Below the pieces are notes generated by a model. The model did not search any database. It was given only the letters and a program-made list of their open reading frames with translations, and had not been told where the DNA came from. A stretch of DNA of 64,000 bases, taken from contig JBMOQX010000052.1 in the NCBI GenBank assembly GCA_049322755.1, positions 178,405 through 242,404 of the forward strand. The letters run 5' to 3'. Position numbers and translations under genes: made by a program. The DNA is from DATIUV01 sp049322755 (lineage in GTDB: Bacteria > Pseudomonadota > Gammaproteobacteria > Burkholderiales > UBA6910). This document shows positions 1 through 8,708 of this stretch, one piece after another (position 1 is the stretch's first letter; each line of letters opens with the position of its first letter).

Positions 1-1
1 A

Positions 2-604
2 GGCTACTTCAAGGAGCAAATCGTTCCCTACACTATCAAGACCCGCAAGGGCGACGTGGTGGTGGACACCGACGAGCACGTGCGCCGGGACATCAACCCG
101 GAAGGCCTGGCCAAGCTCAAGGCCGTGTTCCAGAAGGACGGCACCGTCACCGCCGGCAACGCCAGCGGCATCAACGACGGCGCGGCGGCGGTGGTGCTGG
201 CGGACGCCAAATACGCGGAGAAGAAGGGTCTCAAGCCGATGGCGCGGCTGGTGTCCTACGGCCACGCCGGCGTCGATCCGAAATACATGGGCATCGGCCC
301 GGTGCCGGCGGTGAAGAAGGCGCTGGAGCGCGCTGGGCTCAAGATCTCGGACATCGACGTGATCGAGTCCAACGAGGCGTTTGCCGCCCAGGCGTGCGCA
401 GTGGCCAAGGACCTCGATCTCGATCCCGCGAAGACCAATCCCAACGGCGGCGCGGTGGCGCTGGGCCATCCGATCGGCGCCACCGGCGCGATCCTGACGG
501 TGAAGTGCCTGTACGAACTGCACCGCACCGGCGGCAAGTACGGCCTGGTGACCATGTGCATCGGCGGCGGCCAGGGCATCGCGGCGGTGTACGAGCGCCT
601 CTGA
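2..604 (+). CDS. Acetyl-CoA acetyltransferase (beta-ketothiolase), C-terminal part
   Basis: The reading frame is open from the left edge, so the N-terminal half with the nucleophilic cysteine lies outside the window; about 200 residues are visible. They carry the thiolase hallmarks: NEAFAAQA, the catalytic-histidine motif GGAVALGHPIGATGA, and CIGGGQG with the second active-site cysteine near the end. The enzyme condenses two acetyl-CoA to acetoacetyl-CoA or runs the reverse thiolysis. The phasin gene just downstream suggests a role in polyhydroxyalkanoate synthesis (PhaA-like), but AtoB or FadA-type functions cannot be excluded from the C-terminal half alone. A rho-independent terminator follows the stop codon. 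Confidence 0.93.
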   Translation, partial: GYFKEQIVPYTIKTRKGDVVVDTDEHVRRDINPEGLAKLKAVFQKDGTVTAGNASGINDGAAAVVLADAKYAEKKGLKPMARLVSYGHAGVDPKYMGIGPVPAVKKALERAGLKISDIDVIESNEAFAAQACAVAKDLDLDPAKTNPNGGAVALGHPIGATGAILTVKCLYELHRTGGKYGLVTMCIGGGQGIAAVYERL

Positions 605-621
605 ACCGGCGCGGTCGCGAG

Positions 622-652
622 AAAAAGCGGGCCCCGGGGTCCGCTTTTTTTG
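622..652 (+). terminator. Rho-independent terminator after the thiolase gene
   Basis: A GC-rich stem (AAAAAGCGG paired with CCGCTTTTT around a CCCCGGGG core) is followed by a run of seven T, 18 bases after the thiolase stop codon. The A-run on the left arm means it could also work on the minus strand. Confidence 0.85.
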
Positions 653-654
653 TC

Positions 655-810
655 GCCCGGCGGGCGTCGGGCGCGGGCCGTCGAGGCGGAGCGCAGCGCG
701 CGCAGGAAGAAGTGGATGAACACCAGGCCGATGTAGATCGGCCCCAGCAGCCACAACGGCAGCGTGACCAACCACAGCCCCGCGAGAAGCGCACCGGACA
801 GTCCTTCCAT
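655..810 (-). other. Possible small membrane peptide in the thiolase-phasin gap
   Basis: Reading leftwards from an ATG at 810, preceded by a G-run (GGGGGG seven bases upstream), the first about 40 codons encode a hydrophobic membrane-type segment (LLAGLWLVTLPLWLLGPIY and onward) and use G or C at nearly every third position, as real genes here do. The frame has no stop until 256, inside the thiolase gene on the other strand, and crosses the terminator, which argues against an intact gene. It may be a small membrane-protein gene whose stop has been lost, or chance. The end given is only where the plausible coding character stops. Confidence 0.22.
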
Positions 811-891
811 CGCTCAGCCCCCCGCCCGGCTGCCCGGCGGCGCCGCATGGTGCAGGACGGCAAACCGGCTTTTGGCTGCTTCGTAGCGCAT

Positions 892-919
892 TTGACAAGT
901 CGACAGATTAAAATAAAAT
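892..919 (+). promoter_or_regulatory. Sigma-70 promoter of the phasin gene
   Basis: A perfect TTGACA (892-897) is separated by 16 bases from TAAAAT (914-919). The region is A-rich in an otherwise GC-rich sequence and sits about 40 bases before the phasin start, consistent with strong constitutive expression of an abundant granule protein. Confidence 0.75.
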
Positions 920-960
920 AACAATGCTGCACCGCCGCATTCCAACCCAGGAGATACCCC

Positions 961-1491
961 ATGTACGCACTTCCCGAACAGTTCGCCGCGCAACAACAGG
1001 CCAACGTCGCCCTTGCCCTGAACGCCGCCCACATTCTGGTCGACGGCACCGAAAAGCTGCTGCACCTGAACCTTGCCGCCCTGCGCCAGGCCGTCGGCGA
1101 CGGTGCCAGGACGGCCCGCGCCCTGACCGAGGGCCTGCAGGACCCGAACGCCGGCTCCGCCCAGCCGCCCCTGGACGCCCTGATGGCGTACTCGAAAAGC
1201 CTCTACGAGATCGCCGCGCAAACGCAAGCCGATCTGCACAAGCTGGTGGAGGCGCGCTTTGCCGACCTGAACCAGGACTTCATGGCACAGCTCGACCAGG
1301 TGTCGAAGTCGGCGCCGGCCGGCTCGGAAGCCGTGGTGGCCATGTTCAAGAACAGCGTCGCCGCCGCCAACAGCGCCTACGATACCTTGTCGAAAGCGGC
1401 CAAGCAGGTGGCCGAAGCCACCGAAGCCAACGTCGCGCACGCCGCGACCGCGGCCCCCGGCGGCGCGAAAAAGAAAGCCGCCAAGGCGTAA
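961..1491 (+). CDS. phaP: Phasin, polyhydroxyalkanoate granule-associated protein
   Basis: Encodes 176 residues, the usual phasin length. The protein is helical, alanine-rich and without cysteine, begins MYALPEQFAAQQQ and has the phasin pattern of amphipathic helices (for example SLYEIAAQTQADLHKLVE around residues 80-97). It ends in a lysine-alanine tail (GGAKKKAAKA) such as many betaproteobacterial phasins carry. Phasins coat PHA granules in the cytoplasm and control their size. An AGGAGA ribosome site lies eight bases before the ATG, a near-consensus sigma-70 promoter lies upstream and a terminator follows, so it is probably a strong single-gene transcript next to the beta-ketothiolase gene. 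Confidence 0.92.
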   Translation: MYALPEQFAAQQQANVALALNAAHILVDGTEKLLHLNLAALRQAVGDGARTARALTEGLQDPNAGSAQPPLDALMAYSKSLYEIAAQTQADLHKLVEARFADLNQDFMAQLDQVSKSAPAGSEAVVAMFKNSVAAANSAYDTLSKAAKQVAEATEANVAHAATAAPGGAKKKAAKA

Positions 1492-1515
1492 CCGCCGCGT
1501 CACCGACGTCCCCGG

Positions 1516-1543
1516 AGCCCCGGCCGCGCGCCGGGGCTTTTCG
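1516..1543. terminator. Terminator between phasin and lrgB genes
   Basis: AGCCCCGGC (1516-1524) pairs with GCCGGGGCT (1530-1538) around a short loop, followed by TTTTCG. It lies between the convergent phasin gene and the LrgB-like gene and probably ends the phasin transcript. Confidence 0.75.
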
Positions 1544-1552
1544 TTTCCGGCC

Positions 1553-2281
1553 TCAGAAGAATCCTGCCCAGTGCGCCAGCAACGGGAACAGCAGCGCCGT
1601 GGCGAGCGCGTTGAGTCCCATCCCGAGACCGGCGAATGCGCCGGCCTCCTCGCTCACCGTGAAGGCGCGCGCGGTGCCGATGCCGTGGGCGGCGACGCCC
1701 ACCGAGAAGCCGCGCACGCTGTGATCCTCGAGGCGCATCGCGTTCAGCACCGAGCGCGCCAGCACCGCGCCCAGGATGCCGGTCGAGACCACCAGGATCG
1801 CGGTCAGCGACGGCAGGCCGCCGATCTTCTCCGAGATGCCCATGGCGATGGGCGCGGTCACCGACTTGGGCGCGATGGAAACCACGGTCTCGCGGCTGGC
1901 GCCCAGCGCCCAGGCGATGCCCACCGCGCTCGCCACCGCGGTGAGCGAGCCCGCCAGCAGCCCCCCCAGTATCGGCCACAGCATGCGCTTGAGCTTGTCC
2001 AGCTGGCCGTAGAGCGGCACCGCCAGCGCGACGGTGGCCGGGCCGAGCAGGAAATGCACGAACTGTGCGCCGTCGAAATAGGTGGCGTAGGGTGTGCCGG
2101 TCGTCACCAGCAATGTCACCAGCAACGCCACCGCGAGCGCCACCGGGTTGAGCAGCGGATTGAGGTTGCCCTTGGTGTAGATCCAGTACCCGGCCTGGTA
2201 CGCCACCAGCGTCGCCGTGAGGCCCAGCAGCGGTGTGGTGGAGAGGTAGACCCAGATGTCGGCGATGCGCTCCGGGATCAC
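1553..2281 (-). CDS. lrgB: LrgB/CidB-family membrane protein
   Basis: 242 residues with six or more hydrophobic segments. The family signature is visible: SIAPKSVTAPIAMGISE in the middle and GVAAHGIGTARAF near the C-terminus. I chose the GTG start (VIPERIADIW) because it overlaps the stop of the upstream lrgA-like gene by four bases (GTGA), a typical translational-coupling arrangement. LrgB/CidB proteins work with small LrgA/CidA partners; in bacilli and staphylococci they affect murein hydrolase activity and transport of pyruvate or other overflow metabolites, and in plants the fused homologue exports glycolate. The substrate here is unknown. Confidence 0.85.
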   Translation of the reverse strand: MIPERIADIWVYLSTTPLLGLTATLVAYQAGYWIYTKGNLNPLLNPVALAVALLVTLLVTTGTPYATYFDGAQFVHFLLGPATVALAVPLYGQLDKLKRMLWPILGGLLAGSLTAVASAVGIAWALGASRETVVSIAPKSVTAPIAMGISEKIGGLPSLTAILVVSTGILGAVLARSVLNAMRLEDHSVRGFSVGVAAHGIGTARAFTVSEEAGAFAGLGMGLNALATALLFPLLAHWAGFF

Positions 2282-2637
2282 GGCTGCTCCTTGCCGCGCG
2301 CCGCCAGGCGCATCAGGGCGCGCATGGTGAGCGCGGTCACCGCGATCGTGAGCACCGTGCTCGCCACCAGCGCGACGCCGAGCGCAAGCCACTCGTCGCG
2401 CACCCGGCCGACGTGAACCATGACGCCGACGCCGGCGGGGACGAACAGCAGCGACAGGTGCTGCAGGATGCCGTTGGCCGTGTCCTGCAGCGGCTCCGCG
2501 ACGCGCTTGCGCGCCAGCAGCGTGAGGAACAGGGCCAGCATGCCGATCACCGGCCCCGGCACCGGCAGCCCCAGCGCCTGCACGAACACCTCGCCCGCGA
2601 GCTGGTACAGCAGCAGGATGGTCAGGGCGTTGAGCAT
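2278..2637 (-). CDS. lrgA: LrgA/CidA-family holin-like membrane protein
   Basis: 119 residues with four predicted membrane segments and the family motif LPVPGPVIGMLALFL near residue 25 plus LSLLFVPAGVGVM around residue 63. It is the first gene of a two-gene operon with the lrgB-like gene, overlapping it by four bases. CidA/LrgA proteins were first described as holin-like; more recent work links the pair to pyruvate uptake or export. The gene diverges from pgi across a 92-base gap that should hold both promoters. No LytTR or LysR regulator gene is adjacent. Confidence 0.85.
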   Translation of the reverse strand: MLNALTILLLYQLAGEVFVQALGLPVPGPVIGMLALFLTLLARKRVAEPLQDTANGILQHLSLLFVPAGVGVMVHVGRVRDEWLALGVALVASTVLTIAVTALTMRALMRLAARGKEQP

Positions 2638-2729
2638 GCTTCCTCGCGAGCGGTGGGAGTCCGATTGTAGCCCGTCGGGGCGGTGCGCCAGTAGAATGCA
2701 GGCTCTCCCACGCTCCGGCCCCGCGCGAC

Positions 2730-4370
2730 ATGACCCGACCCACCGCGACTCCAGCCTGGCGCGCGCTCGCCGAACACCAGCGCGCGCTCGCGCAGGTGCA
2801 CCTGCGCGAGCTGTTCGCGGCCGACCCCGATCGTGCGCGGCGTTTCACGCTGGAGGTGGCGGACCTCACGCTCGACCTGTCGAAGAACCTGGTCACCGAC
2901 GACACGGTCGCGCTGCTGGCGGCGCTGGCCCGCAGCATGGACTTGTCGGGCTGGATTGCGCGCCTGTTCGGCGGCGAGAAAATCAATCACACCGAGGGTC
3001 GCGCCGCGCTCCACATGGCGCTGCGCGCCGACCGTCCGATGCGGGTGGGCGGCCGCGACGTGCTGCCGGAGGTCGCGCGGGTGCTGGAACATGTGCGCCG
3101 CTTCTCCGACGCCGTGCGCAGCGGCAGCACCCGCGGCCATACCGGCAAGGCGTTCACCGACGTGGTCAACATCGGCATCGGCGGCTCCGACCTCGGGCCG
3201 GCGATGGCCACCGAAGCGCTGACGCCGTACGGCTCGCCCGCGCTGCGGCTGCACTTCGTCTCCAACGTCGACGCCAGCCACCTGCTGGACACGCTCGGCC
3301 GCCTCGATGCGCAAACCACCCTGTTCGTGGTGGCCTCGAAGACCTTCACCACCCTGGAAACCCTGGCCAACGCCCGCGCCGCCCGCGACTGGCTGGTGGC
3401 GCACCTGGGCGGCGAGGCGGCGGTGGCGAAGCACTTCGTGGCGGTGTCCACGAACCGCGACGAGGTGCAGCGCTTCGGCATCGAGCCCCACAACATGTTC
3501 GAGTTCTGGGACTGGGTCGGCGGACGCTACTCGCTGTGGTCGGCGATCGGCCTGCCGATCGCGCTGGCGGTGGGCTACGACAACTTCCGCGAGCTGCTGG
3601 CGGGCGCCCGCGCCATGGACGAGCATTTCCGCAGCGCGCCGGCGGAGCGCAATGCGCCCGCGCTGCTGGGCCTGCTGGCGGTCTGGTACGGCAACTTCCT
3701 CGGCATGCGCTCCCACGCGGTGCTGCCTTACGACCAGCATCTGGCGCGCCTGCCCGCGTACCTGCAGCAGCTGGAGATGGAAAGCCTGGGCAAGCGCGTG
3801 GACCGGGACGGCCGCATCGTCGACTATGACACCGGGATCGTGATCTGGGGCGAGCCTGGCACCAACGGCCAGCACGCGTTCTTCCAACTCCTGCACCAGG
3901 GAACCCAGCGCGTCAGCACCGACTTCCTGGTGGGGCTCGAAGCCCACCACGGACTCGCCGCGCACCAGCGCCTGCTCTACGCCAACTGTCTGGCCCAGAC
4001 CGAGGCGCTGGCGCGCGGGCGTACCGAGGCCGAGGCACGGGCGGCACTGGAGGCCAGGGGCGTCGCTCCGGACGAGGCGGCGCGGCTCGCCCCCTACCAG
4101 GCGTTTCCCGGCAACCGCCCCAGCACCACGATTGTCTATACCAGGCTGACGCCCGCCGCCCTCGGCGCGCTGATCGCGCTCTATGAGCACAAGGTGTTCG
4201 TGCAAAGCGTCATCTGGCACCTGAACGCGTTCGATCAGTGGGGCGTGGAGTTCGGCAAGCAGCTCGCCGGCGCCATCCACGCCGAGCTGGCGCCGGGGGC
4301 GGCGGAAGGAGAGCATGACGCATCGACCCGCGCGCTGATCCGCCGCTTTCGCGGCCGCGCCGGCGGCTGA
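2730..4370 (+). CDS. pgi: Glucose-6-phosphate isomerase
   Basis: 546 residues, matching the long bacterial enzyme. Signatures include NIGIGGSDLGPAMATEAL (around residue 149), ASKTFTTLET (208), the catalytic-glutamate motif VIWGEPGTNGQHAFFQLLHQG (371-391) and the C-terminal catalytic-lysine region around FDQWGVEFGKQLA. It interconverts glucose 6-phosphate and fructose 6-phosphate in the cytoplasm, linking glycolysis and gluconeogenesis to the glycogen genes 4-8 kb downstream. The ATG at 2730 gives the N-terminus expected for the family. A TAGAAT hexamer at 2692-2697 may be its -10 element. Confidence 0.97.
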   Translation: MTRPTATPAWRALAEHQRALAQVHLRELFAADPDRARRFTLEVADLTLDLSKNLVTDDTVALLAALARSMDLSGWIARLFGGEKINHTEGRAALHMALRADRPMRVGGRDVLPEVARVLEHVRRFSDAVRSGSTRGHTGKAFTDVVNIGIGGSDLGPAMATEALTPYGSPALRLHFVSNVDASHLLDTLGRLDAQTTLFVVASKTFTTLETLANARAARDWLVAHLGGEAAVAKHFVAVSTNRDEVQRFGIEPHNMFEFWDWVGGRYSLWSAIGLPIALAVGYDNFRELLAGARAMDEHFRSAPAERNAPALLGLLAVWYGNFLGMRSHAVLPYDQHLARLPAYLQQLEMESLGKRVDRDGRIVDYDTGIVIWGEPGTNGQHAFFQLLHQGTQRVSTDFLVGLEAHHGLAAHQRLLYANCLAQTEALARGRTEAEARAALEARGVAPDEAARLAPYQAFPGNRPSTTIVYTRLTPAALGALIALYEHKVFVQSVIWHLNAFDQWGVEFGKQLAGAIHAELAPGAAEGEHDASTRALIRRFRGRAGG

Positions 4371-4380
4371 TGCCGCGGCG

Positions 4381-7300
4381 TCAGCCCGGCGCCGCAGCGT
4401 GGGCGCCCCGGAGGTCGCCGCTCGCGGCCGCCGTTCCGGACAGGTGGCGCGCCAGCACGGGCGCCAGGACCTTCATCACCTGCACCGGCAGCGCGCTGGT
4501 GAAGCGATATCCGGCGGCTTCTGGCCCCGGCACGTAGGCGGTCACCGTGCCGAAATAGCGCTCGCCCAGAAGAAAAACGAACGTGGCGGTGCGGTTGACC
4601 ACGCGCGACTGGATCAGCGCGCCGTCCGGGCCGAAGGTGTCGAAGCGGTGATCGCCGGTGCCGGTCTTGCCGGCCACCGCGACCGTGGCGCCGTCCGCCA
4701 GCGTCAGTTGCGGCGCGAGGCGCCGCGCCGTGCCTCCCGCCACCACCTCCCGCAGGACCGCGCGCAGCGCTGCCGCCACCTCCGGGGCCAGAACCCGCTC
4801 TCCCCGCGCCGGCGCCGGCTCCAGCCGCGTCTCGAACGGCGTCCCGGCGGCGAAGTGCAGCGCGTCGACGTACACCGTCGGCAGGCGCACGCCGTCGTTG
4901 GCGATGATGCCCATCAGTTGGGCGAGGGCCGCGGGCCGGTCGGCCGAGCTGCCGATGGCGGTGGCGTAGGACGGCACCAGCGTATCGAACGGATAGCCGG
5001 TCCGCCGCCAGCGGGCGTGGATCTCGGCGAAGGCGTCCCGTTCCAGCACGACACGGATGCGGCGGTTCTGCGCCTCCACGGCGCGCGAGCGAAACAACCA
5101 CGCGTAGGCCGCCTGGCGCGCGGCGGCGCTCTCCGCCAGCGCCTGCTCCAGCGTGCCCCCGGGGTTTCGGTGCAGGAACGCCGCCACCCACAGCTCCAGC
5201 GGATCGACACCGGCCATGCGGGCGGTATCCGCCAGGGCACGGCGCTCCGGCGCGTAGCGAGCATGCAGACGCACGGCGTCGGCCACGGACACGGTTCCCG
5301 TCTGCTCCGCGAGGAACACCGCCAGCTCCGCAGCGTCGGCGTCCGGCCGCACCGCCCGGAAAACCGCGGCCAGCCGGGCAGGGTCGCGTCCCGACCGCTG
5401 CGTGAGCGCCTCCAGCGTTTCCGAAGCGCTCCGGCTGCGGTGGCGGGCGTGGAAGCGGCGCACGAACTCCCGGCCCTCGACATCGGCGAAGCGTGCCAGG
5501 TACGCGTAGCGCAGCGGATGTCGGGGTTCGGCCAGCAGGACCTCCGCCTCCGGCACCGCGCGGGCGAGGACGTGGTGCGCGATCTCGCGCATCAAGCGCA
5601 CGAACGGGAGGTTGATCGATTCGCGGAAGGCCTCCCGCACCGTGGGCACGCGCGCGTCGTCCTCGCGGCGGAAATTCTCGAACCGGTGTTCGCCGCCGCC
5701 GGTGAAGAAGGTCTCCGCCGGACTGGCCGGGAAACGGCGCACCAGCGCCGCCTCCAGCATCTCGCTCAGTCCGCTCTCCGGCGCGCGCGCCAGGTGGTCG
5801 GCGGCCCAGCGCGTCAGCGGATCGCGCGCCAGCCCGCTCTCGCGCCGCAGCACGTCGCTCGGCAGTCCAGCATATTCGCCGTGGAGCTCGGCGACGATCT
5901 CGAGATACGTCGCCAGCGTGCGCAGCTTGGCGGTGGAGCCGAGATCGAGCTTGGCGTGCTCGTTGACGTCGAATGGCTGCTCCACGCTGTCGGCCTGGAG
6001 CCGCACCCGGTTGCCGCCGTCGCCCCGCTCGATCAGCGTCACGCTGTAGTGGACCCGCGCAGGATCGCCGCCCTCGAGCAGCCACGGCCCCAGCAATCCG
6101 GCGGCGCGCGCGCCTTCGGGCGCCGCCAGTGCCTGCAGCACGGCAGTCACCTCGGCCTGCAGCGTGACGTCGATCGTCGTCTCGACGGTCAGATCCAGAC
6201 GATCCAGCTCGTAGACGCCGGCGACTCCCAGCTCGCGCAGGAGGTGCGCGCGCACCGCGTTCGCCGCTTTGCGCTCGACGTAGGACGCCGCCGGATCGGA
6301 CGGGACCGGTGCGCCGGCGCGGACGTCGGTCGCCAGCGCGGCGCGCAGCAGCGGCGGATCGACGACGCCCGCCCGCGCCAGCAGCACCAGGTAGCGGTCC
6401 GTCAGCCGCGCCAGCCGCGCCGGCGGGCCGCTCAGCAGGTCGGAAGGCCGCCGCTGGGCGATCAGCAGGCTCAGGACCTGCCGGTAGGCGCGCGCCCGCC
6501 GTTCCAGGTCGCCCGGCTCGTGCGGCTCATGGCGCAGCGACGCGTTCACTTCGTCGAAGTCGGCGCCGAACCACGCGTGCAGCCCGTCGCCGAGACCGAT
6601 CACCTCGCCGATCGGTTCCGCCGCCGCCAGCGGCACGGTGTTGAGGTAGTCGACCACGATGCGCCGCCGCGCGGCCAGCGTGTCTTCGCCGTCGAGGTAG
6701 GCGCGCAGCGATGCGGAAGCGACCTGCCGGAGCTTCTCGCCGACCGAATCGGTCCGGCCGCCCGGCGAGTGGCGGAATTTCTCGATCTGCGTCGCCAGCG
6801 TGCTGCCGCCGGGAGTGCGGCCGTCGCCGCCGGAGGCCAGCAGCAGCAGGCGCCGGAACGCGGCGTGCGCAAGCCGATCCCATTCGATCGCCGGATTGCG
6901 CAGGCGCTGCCGCTCGTCGAGCAGTTCCCGGTTCTCGATGAACACCAGCGTCGCCGCCACCAGCGGCGGGACCGATTCGAAGTCGGGGTAATGGCGCGCG
7001 GGCGAGGAAAACGCGTAGAGCGTCTTGCCCGTCGCGCCGCCGAGTCTCAGCCCGGCGCGGGTCTTTTCCCGATAGATCGGATAAAGGCCGTGATCGACGG
7101 CCGACCTGAACGACGCCGATACGCGCGCCTGGCGATCGATGACGTACCCGGATTCACACAGCCGCGCGACGAATTCGGGAAGGCGGCTGTAGCCGAGCCG
7201 TGCGTCGGTCGGACCGGTCGCCGGGAAGCGGATCGAGTCGCTGGGGCCGTGCTCGACGCCGAAGGCGAGGCTGCCGGCATAGCGCGCCAGCGCGCGCGCC

Positions 7301-7434
7301 TGCAGCGCCGACGTTTGCAGCTCGCTCCAGGCGAGGCCGGCGAGGGCCAGGCACACCGCTCCCCACCAGCCGGCCTGGCGAGGCCAGCGCACGGCGGAGC
7401 TCCGCCGGACCGGTTGGGATTCGTCCTGGGGCAT
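4381..7434 (-). CDS. Large divergent bifunctional penicillin-binding protein (GT51 plus transpeptidase)
   Basis: 1,017 residues from the chosen ATG; an upstream ATG at 7539 would add 35 arginine-rich residues that do not look coding. A single membrane anchor lies near residues 20-40. A glycosyltransferase-51 region follows: FIENREL (about 163-169) replaces the usual EDxxF motif, GGSTLATQIEKF lies near 209 and YLNTVPL near 260. The transpeptidase triad is intact: STAK (about 499), SIN (about 605) and KTGTG (about 921). The SIN-to-KTG distance of about 315 residues is much longer than in PBP1a, implying an inserted domain. It should polymerise and cross-link murein in the periplasm, unless the glycosyltransferase is inactive. 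It is convergent with pgi. Confidence 0.85.
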   Translation of the reverse strand: MPQDESQPVRRSSAVRWPRQAGWWGAVCLALAGLAWSELQTSALQARALARYAGSLAFGVEHGPSDSIRFPATGPTDARLGYSRLPEFVARLCESGYVIDRQARVSASFRSAVDHGLYPIYREKTRAGLRLGGATGKTLYAFSSPARHYPDFESVPPLVAATLVFIENRELLDERQRLRNPAIEWDRLAHAAFRRLLLLASGGDGRTPGGSTLATQIEKFRHSPGGRTDSVGEKLRQVASASLRAYLDGEDTLAARRRIVVDYLNTVPLAAAEPIGEVIGLGDGLHAWFGADFDEVNASLRHEPHEPGDLERRARAYRQVLSLLIAQRRPSDLLSGPPARLARLTDRYLVLLARAGVVDPPLLRAALATDVRAGAPVPSDPAASYVERKAANAVRAHLLRELGVAGVYELDRLDLTVETTIDVTLQAEVTAVLQALAAPEGARAAGLLGPWLLEGGDPARVHYSVTLIERGDGGNRVRLQADSVEQPFDVNEHAKLDLGSTAKLRTLATYLEIVAELHGEYAGLPSDVLRRESGLARDPLTRWAADHLARAPESGLSEMLEAALVRRFPASPAETFFTGGGEHRFENFRREDDARVPTVREAFRESINLPFVRLMREIAHHVLARAVPEAEVLLAEPRHPLRYAYLARFADVEGREFVRRFHARHRSRSASETLEALTQRSGRDPARLAAVFRAVRPDADAAELAVFLAEQTGTVSVADAVRLHARYAPERRALADTARMAGVDPLELWVAAFLHRNPGGTLEQALAESAAARQAAYAWLFRSRAVEAQNRRIRVVLERDAFAEIHARWRRTGYPFDTLVPSYATAIGSSADRPAALAQLMGIIANDGVRLPTVYVDALHFAAGTPFETRLEPAPARGERVLAPEVAAALRAVLREVVAGGTARRLAPQLTLADGATVAVAGKTGTGDHRFDTFGPDGALIQSRVVNRTATFVFLLGERYFGTVTAYVPGPEAAGYRFTSALPVQVMKVLAPVLARHLSGTAAASGDLRGAHAAAPG

Positions 7435-7526
7435 CGATCGTCCGTCATTCGCCGCAAGCCGCCCCGAAATGCCGGGGCCGCAACCATTAGTCCGTCGCGG
7501 CAAGCCGCGTATTACGCCGGCCCGGC

Positions 7527-7553
7527 GCCGCGGCCCCACGTCCCGCGGCTTTT
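7527..7553 (+). terminator. Hairpin with short T-run upstream of the DUF6494 gene
   Basis: GCCGCGG (7527-7533) pairs with CCGCGGC (7543-7549) and is followed by TTTT. It lies 45 bases before the downstream gene in a stretch with no upstream gene on the same strand, so it may be a leader attenuator or simply chance in GC-rich DNA. Confidence 0.3.
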
Positions 7554-7598
7554 CCGTTAAGCTCCACGCTGCGCAATCCGAAGCGAAAGGCCCCCGCT

Positions 7599-7805
7599 AT
7601 GAACGAAGAAGCGCTCAACCTCAGCATCCGCAAGTTCCTCAAGATGGTGGGCATACGCTCCCAGCGCGAAATCGAGCAGGCGGTGCAGAAGGCGCTCGCC
7701 GCGGGCAGGCTCAGGGGCAACGAGTCGCTCCCGGCCAGCGTGCGGCTCAGCGTCCCCGAGCTCGGCCTCGACGTCGTGCTCGAGGGCAAGGTCGAGCTGG
7801 AGTAA
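7599..7805 (+). CDS. DUF6494-type small conserved protein
   Basis: 68 residues with no signal peptide or membrane segment. The pattern LNLSIRKFLKMVGIRSQREIE at the start and a LPASVRLSVPELGLDVVLEG tail match a small family I recall as DUF6494, which occurs widely in proteobacteria and has no established function. The first half is helical and positively charged, the second half reads as a beta strand pair. An AAAGG-type ribosome site precedes the ATG. It is a single-gene unit; the next gene is convergent, with four bases between the stops. Confidence 0.75.
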   Translation: MNEEALNLSIRKFLKMVGIRSQREIEQAVQKALAAGRLRGNESLPASVRLSVPELGLDVVLEGKVELE

Positions 7806-7809
7806 CTCG

Positions 7810-8613
7810 CTACCGGTTCGCGCCGCCGGTGGCGGCGGCCAGCCGCTCGAACCAGGCGGCGGCGGTCTTCGCCGTCGTGCTCCAGGCGCGCGCCATGGTG
7901 ACCGCGGGGGCGTCGGCCTCTTCCGCCAGTGCCAGATAGCGGTCGCAGAGCGCGCCGATCTCGGCGACGCCGGCCGCGCCCGCCTGCCATGCCGACAGCA
8001 GCGCCGCGGGCGAACTGACGAATTCGGGCGCCTGCTGGATGCCGCGAAAGAGCTGCTCGACGCCGGCCAGTGACTGCCGCGCCAGGAGCGCCTGCAGGGC
8101 GCGCAGAAATCGCGCCGCGCCGGCCGGGCCGGCCCGCAGCGCGGCGTAATCGGCGCCGAATCCCAGCACGCGCGCCAGCGGCTCGAACTGACCGAACGCC
8201 TCGCGGCTGCCCCCCGTCACGACGCCGAAGCCCGCCTCGACGCTGGCGGGCGACGCGAACACCGCCACGTCGACGTAGCGCACGCCTTCGGCGGCCAGCG
8301 CCGCCGCGTGGGACGCGGGCGCCTCCAGCGCGCCCTCGCCGGCGTCGGCGATCAGGCCGCCGGCGCCGGCGCAGCGCGCCAGCGCAGCGAGATCGCGCAC
8401 GGCGTCGGGCTCGAACAGCAGCAGGGTCCGCGGCGCCTTCAACGCGCGCGCCAGCGTCGCCAGCGAGCGGCGCGTGACAACGCCCGCCACCGTGCCGGCG
8501 TGCCGCAGCCGCTCGCGGTCGGTGTCGTGGACCACGACCCGCACCCCGGCGGCGGCGAGCCGGCGGCTGAGCGGCTCGGCCGCGTCGCGAACGCCGACGA
8601 TGCCTACCTGCAT
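7810..8613 (-). CDS. 6-phosphogluconate / beta-hydroxyacid dehydrogenase-like protein
   Basis: 267 residues. The N-terminus MQVGIVGVRDAAEPLSRRL resembles the Rossmann NAD(P)-binding start of the 6-phosphogluconate and 3-hydroxyisobutyrate dehydrogenases, and a GVRYVDVAVFASPASVEAG segment with a following VTGGSREAF strand matches the second half of that domain. The glycine loop is imperfect (GVRDAA instead of GxGxMG), and the catalytic GGxPGAE-type and lysine motifs of true dehydrogenases are not obvious, so enzymatic activity is doubtful. It diverges from glgA across 95 bases. Confidence 0.6.
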   Translation of the reverse strand: MQVGIVGVRDAAEPLSRRLAAAGVRVVVHDTDRERLRHAGTVAGVVTRRSLATLARALKAPRTLLLFEPDAVRDLAALARCAGAGGLIADAGEGALEAPASHAAALAAEGVRYVDVAVFASPASVEAGFGVVTGGSREAFGQFEPLARVLGFGADYAALRAGPAGAARFLRALQALLARQSLAGVEQLFRGIQQAPEFVSSPAALLSAWQAGAAGVAEIGALCDRYLALAEEADAPAVTMARAWSTTAKTAAAWFERLAAATGGANR

Positions 8614-8708
8614 GGGTTCATTCCTGGACGGCGGGACGGCGCGCGCGAGTGGCAGCGCCGGCTTCAGCTAGAATAGCGGGCCAATATAGCACACCGAATT
8701 TCCGCGCC

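Noticed and set aside
2622..4316. A long minus-strand frame opposite pgi
   Set aside because: Antisense shadow of pgi with low-complexity, arginine- and glutamine-rich translation.
4399..7560. A plus-strand frame open for about 1,050 codons
   Set aside because: It is the exact antisense of the penicillin-binding protein gene; in GC-rich DNA the complementary frame of a real gene often lacks stops. Its translation is rich in R, Q, H and has no domain.
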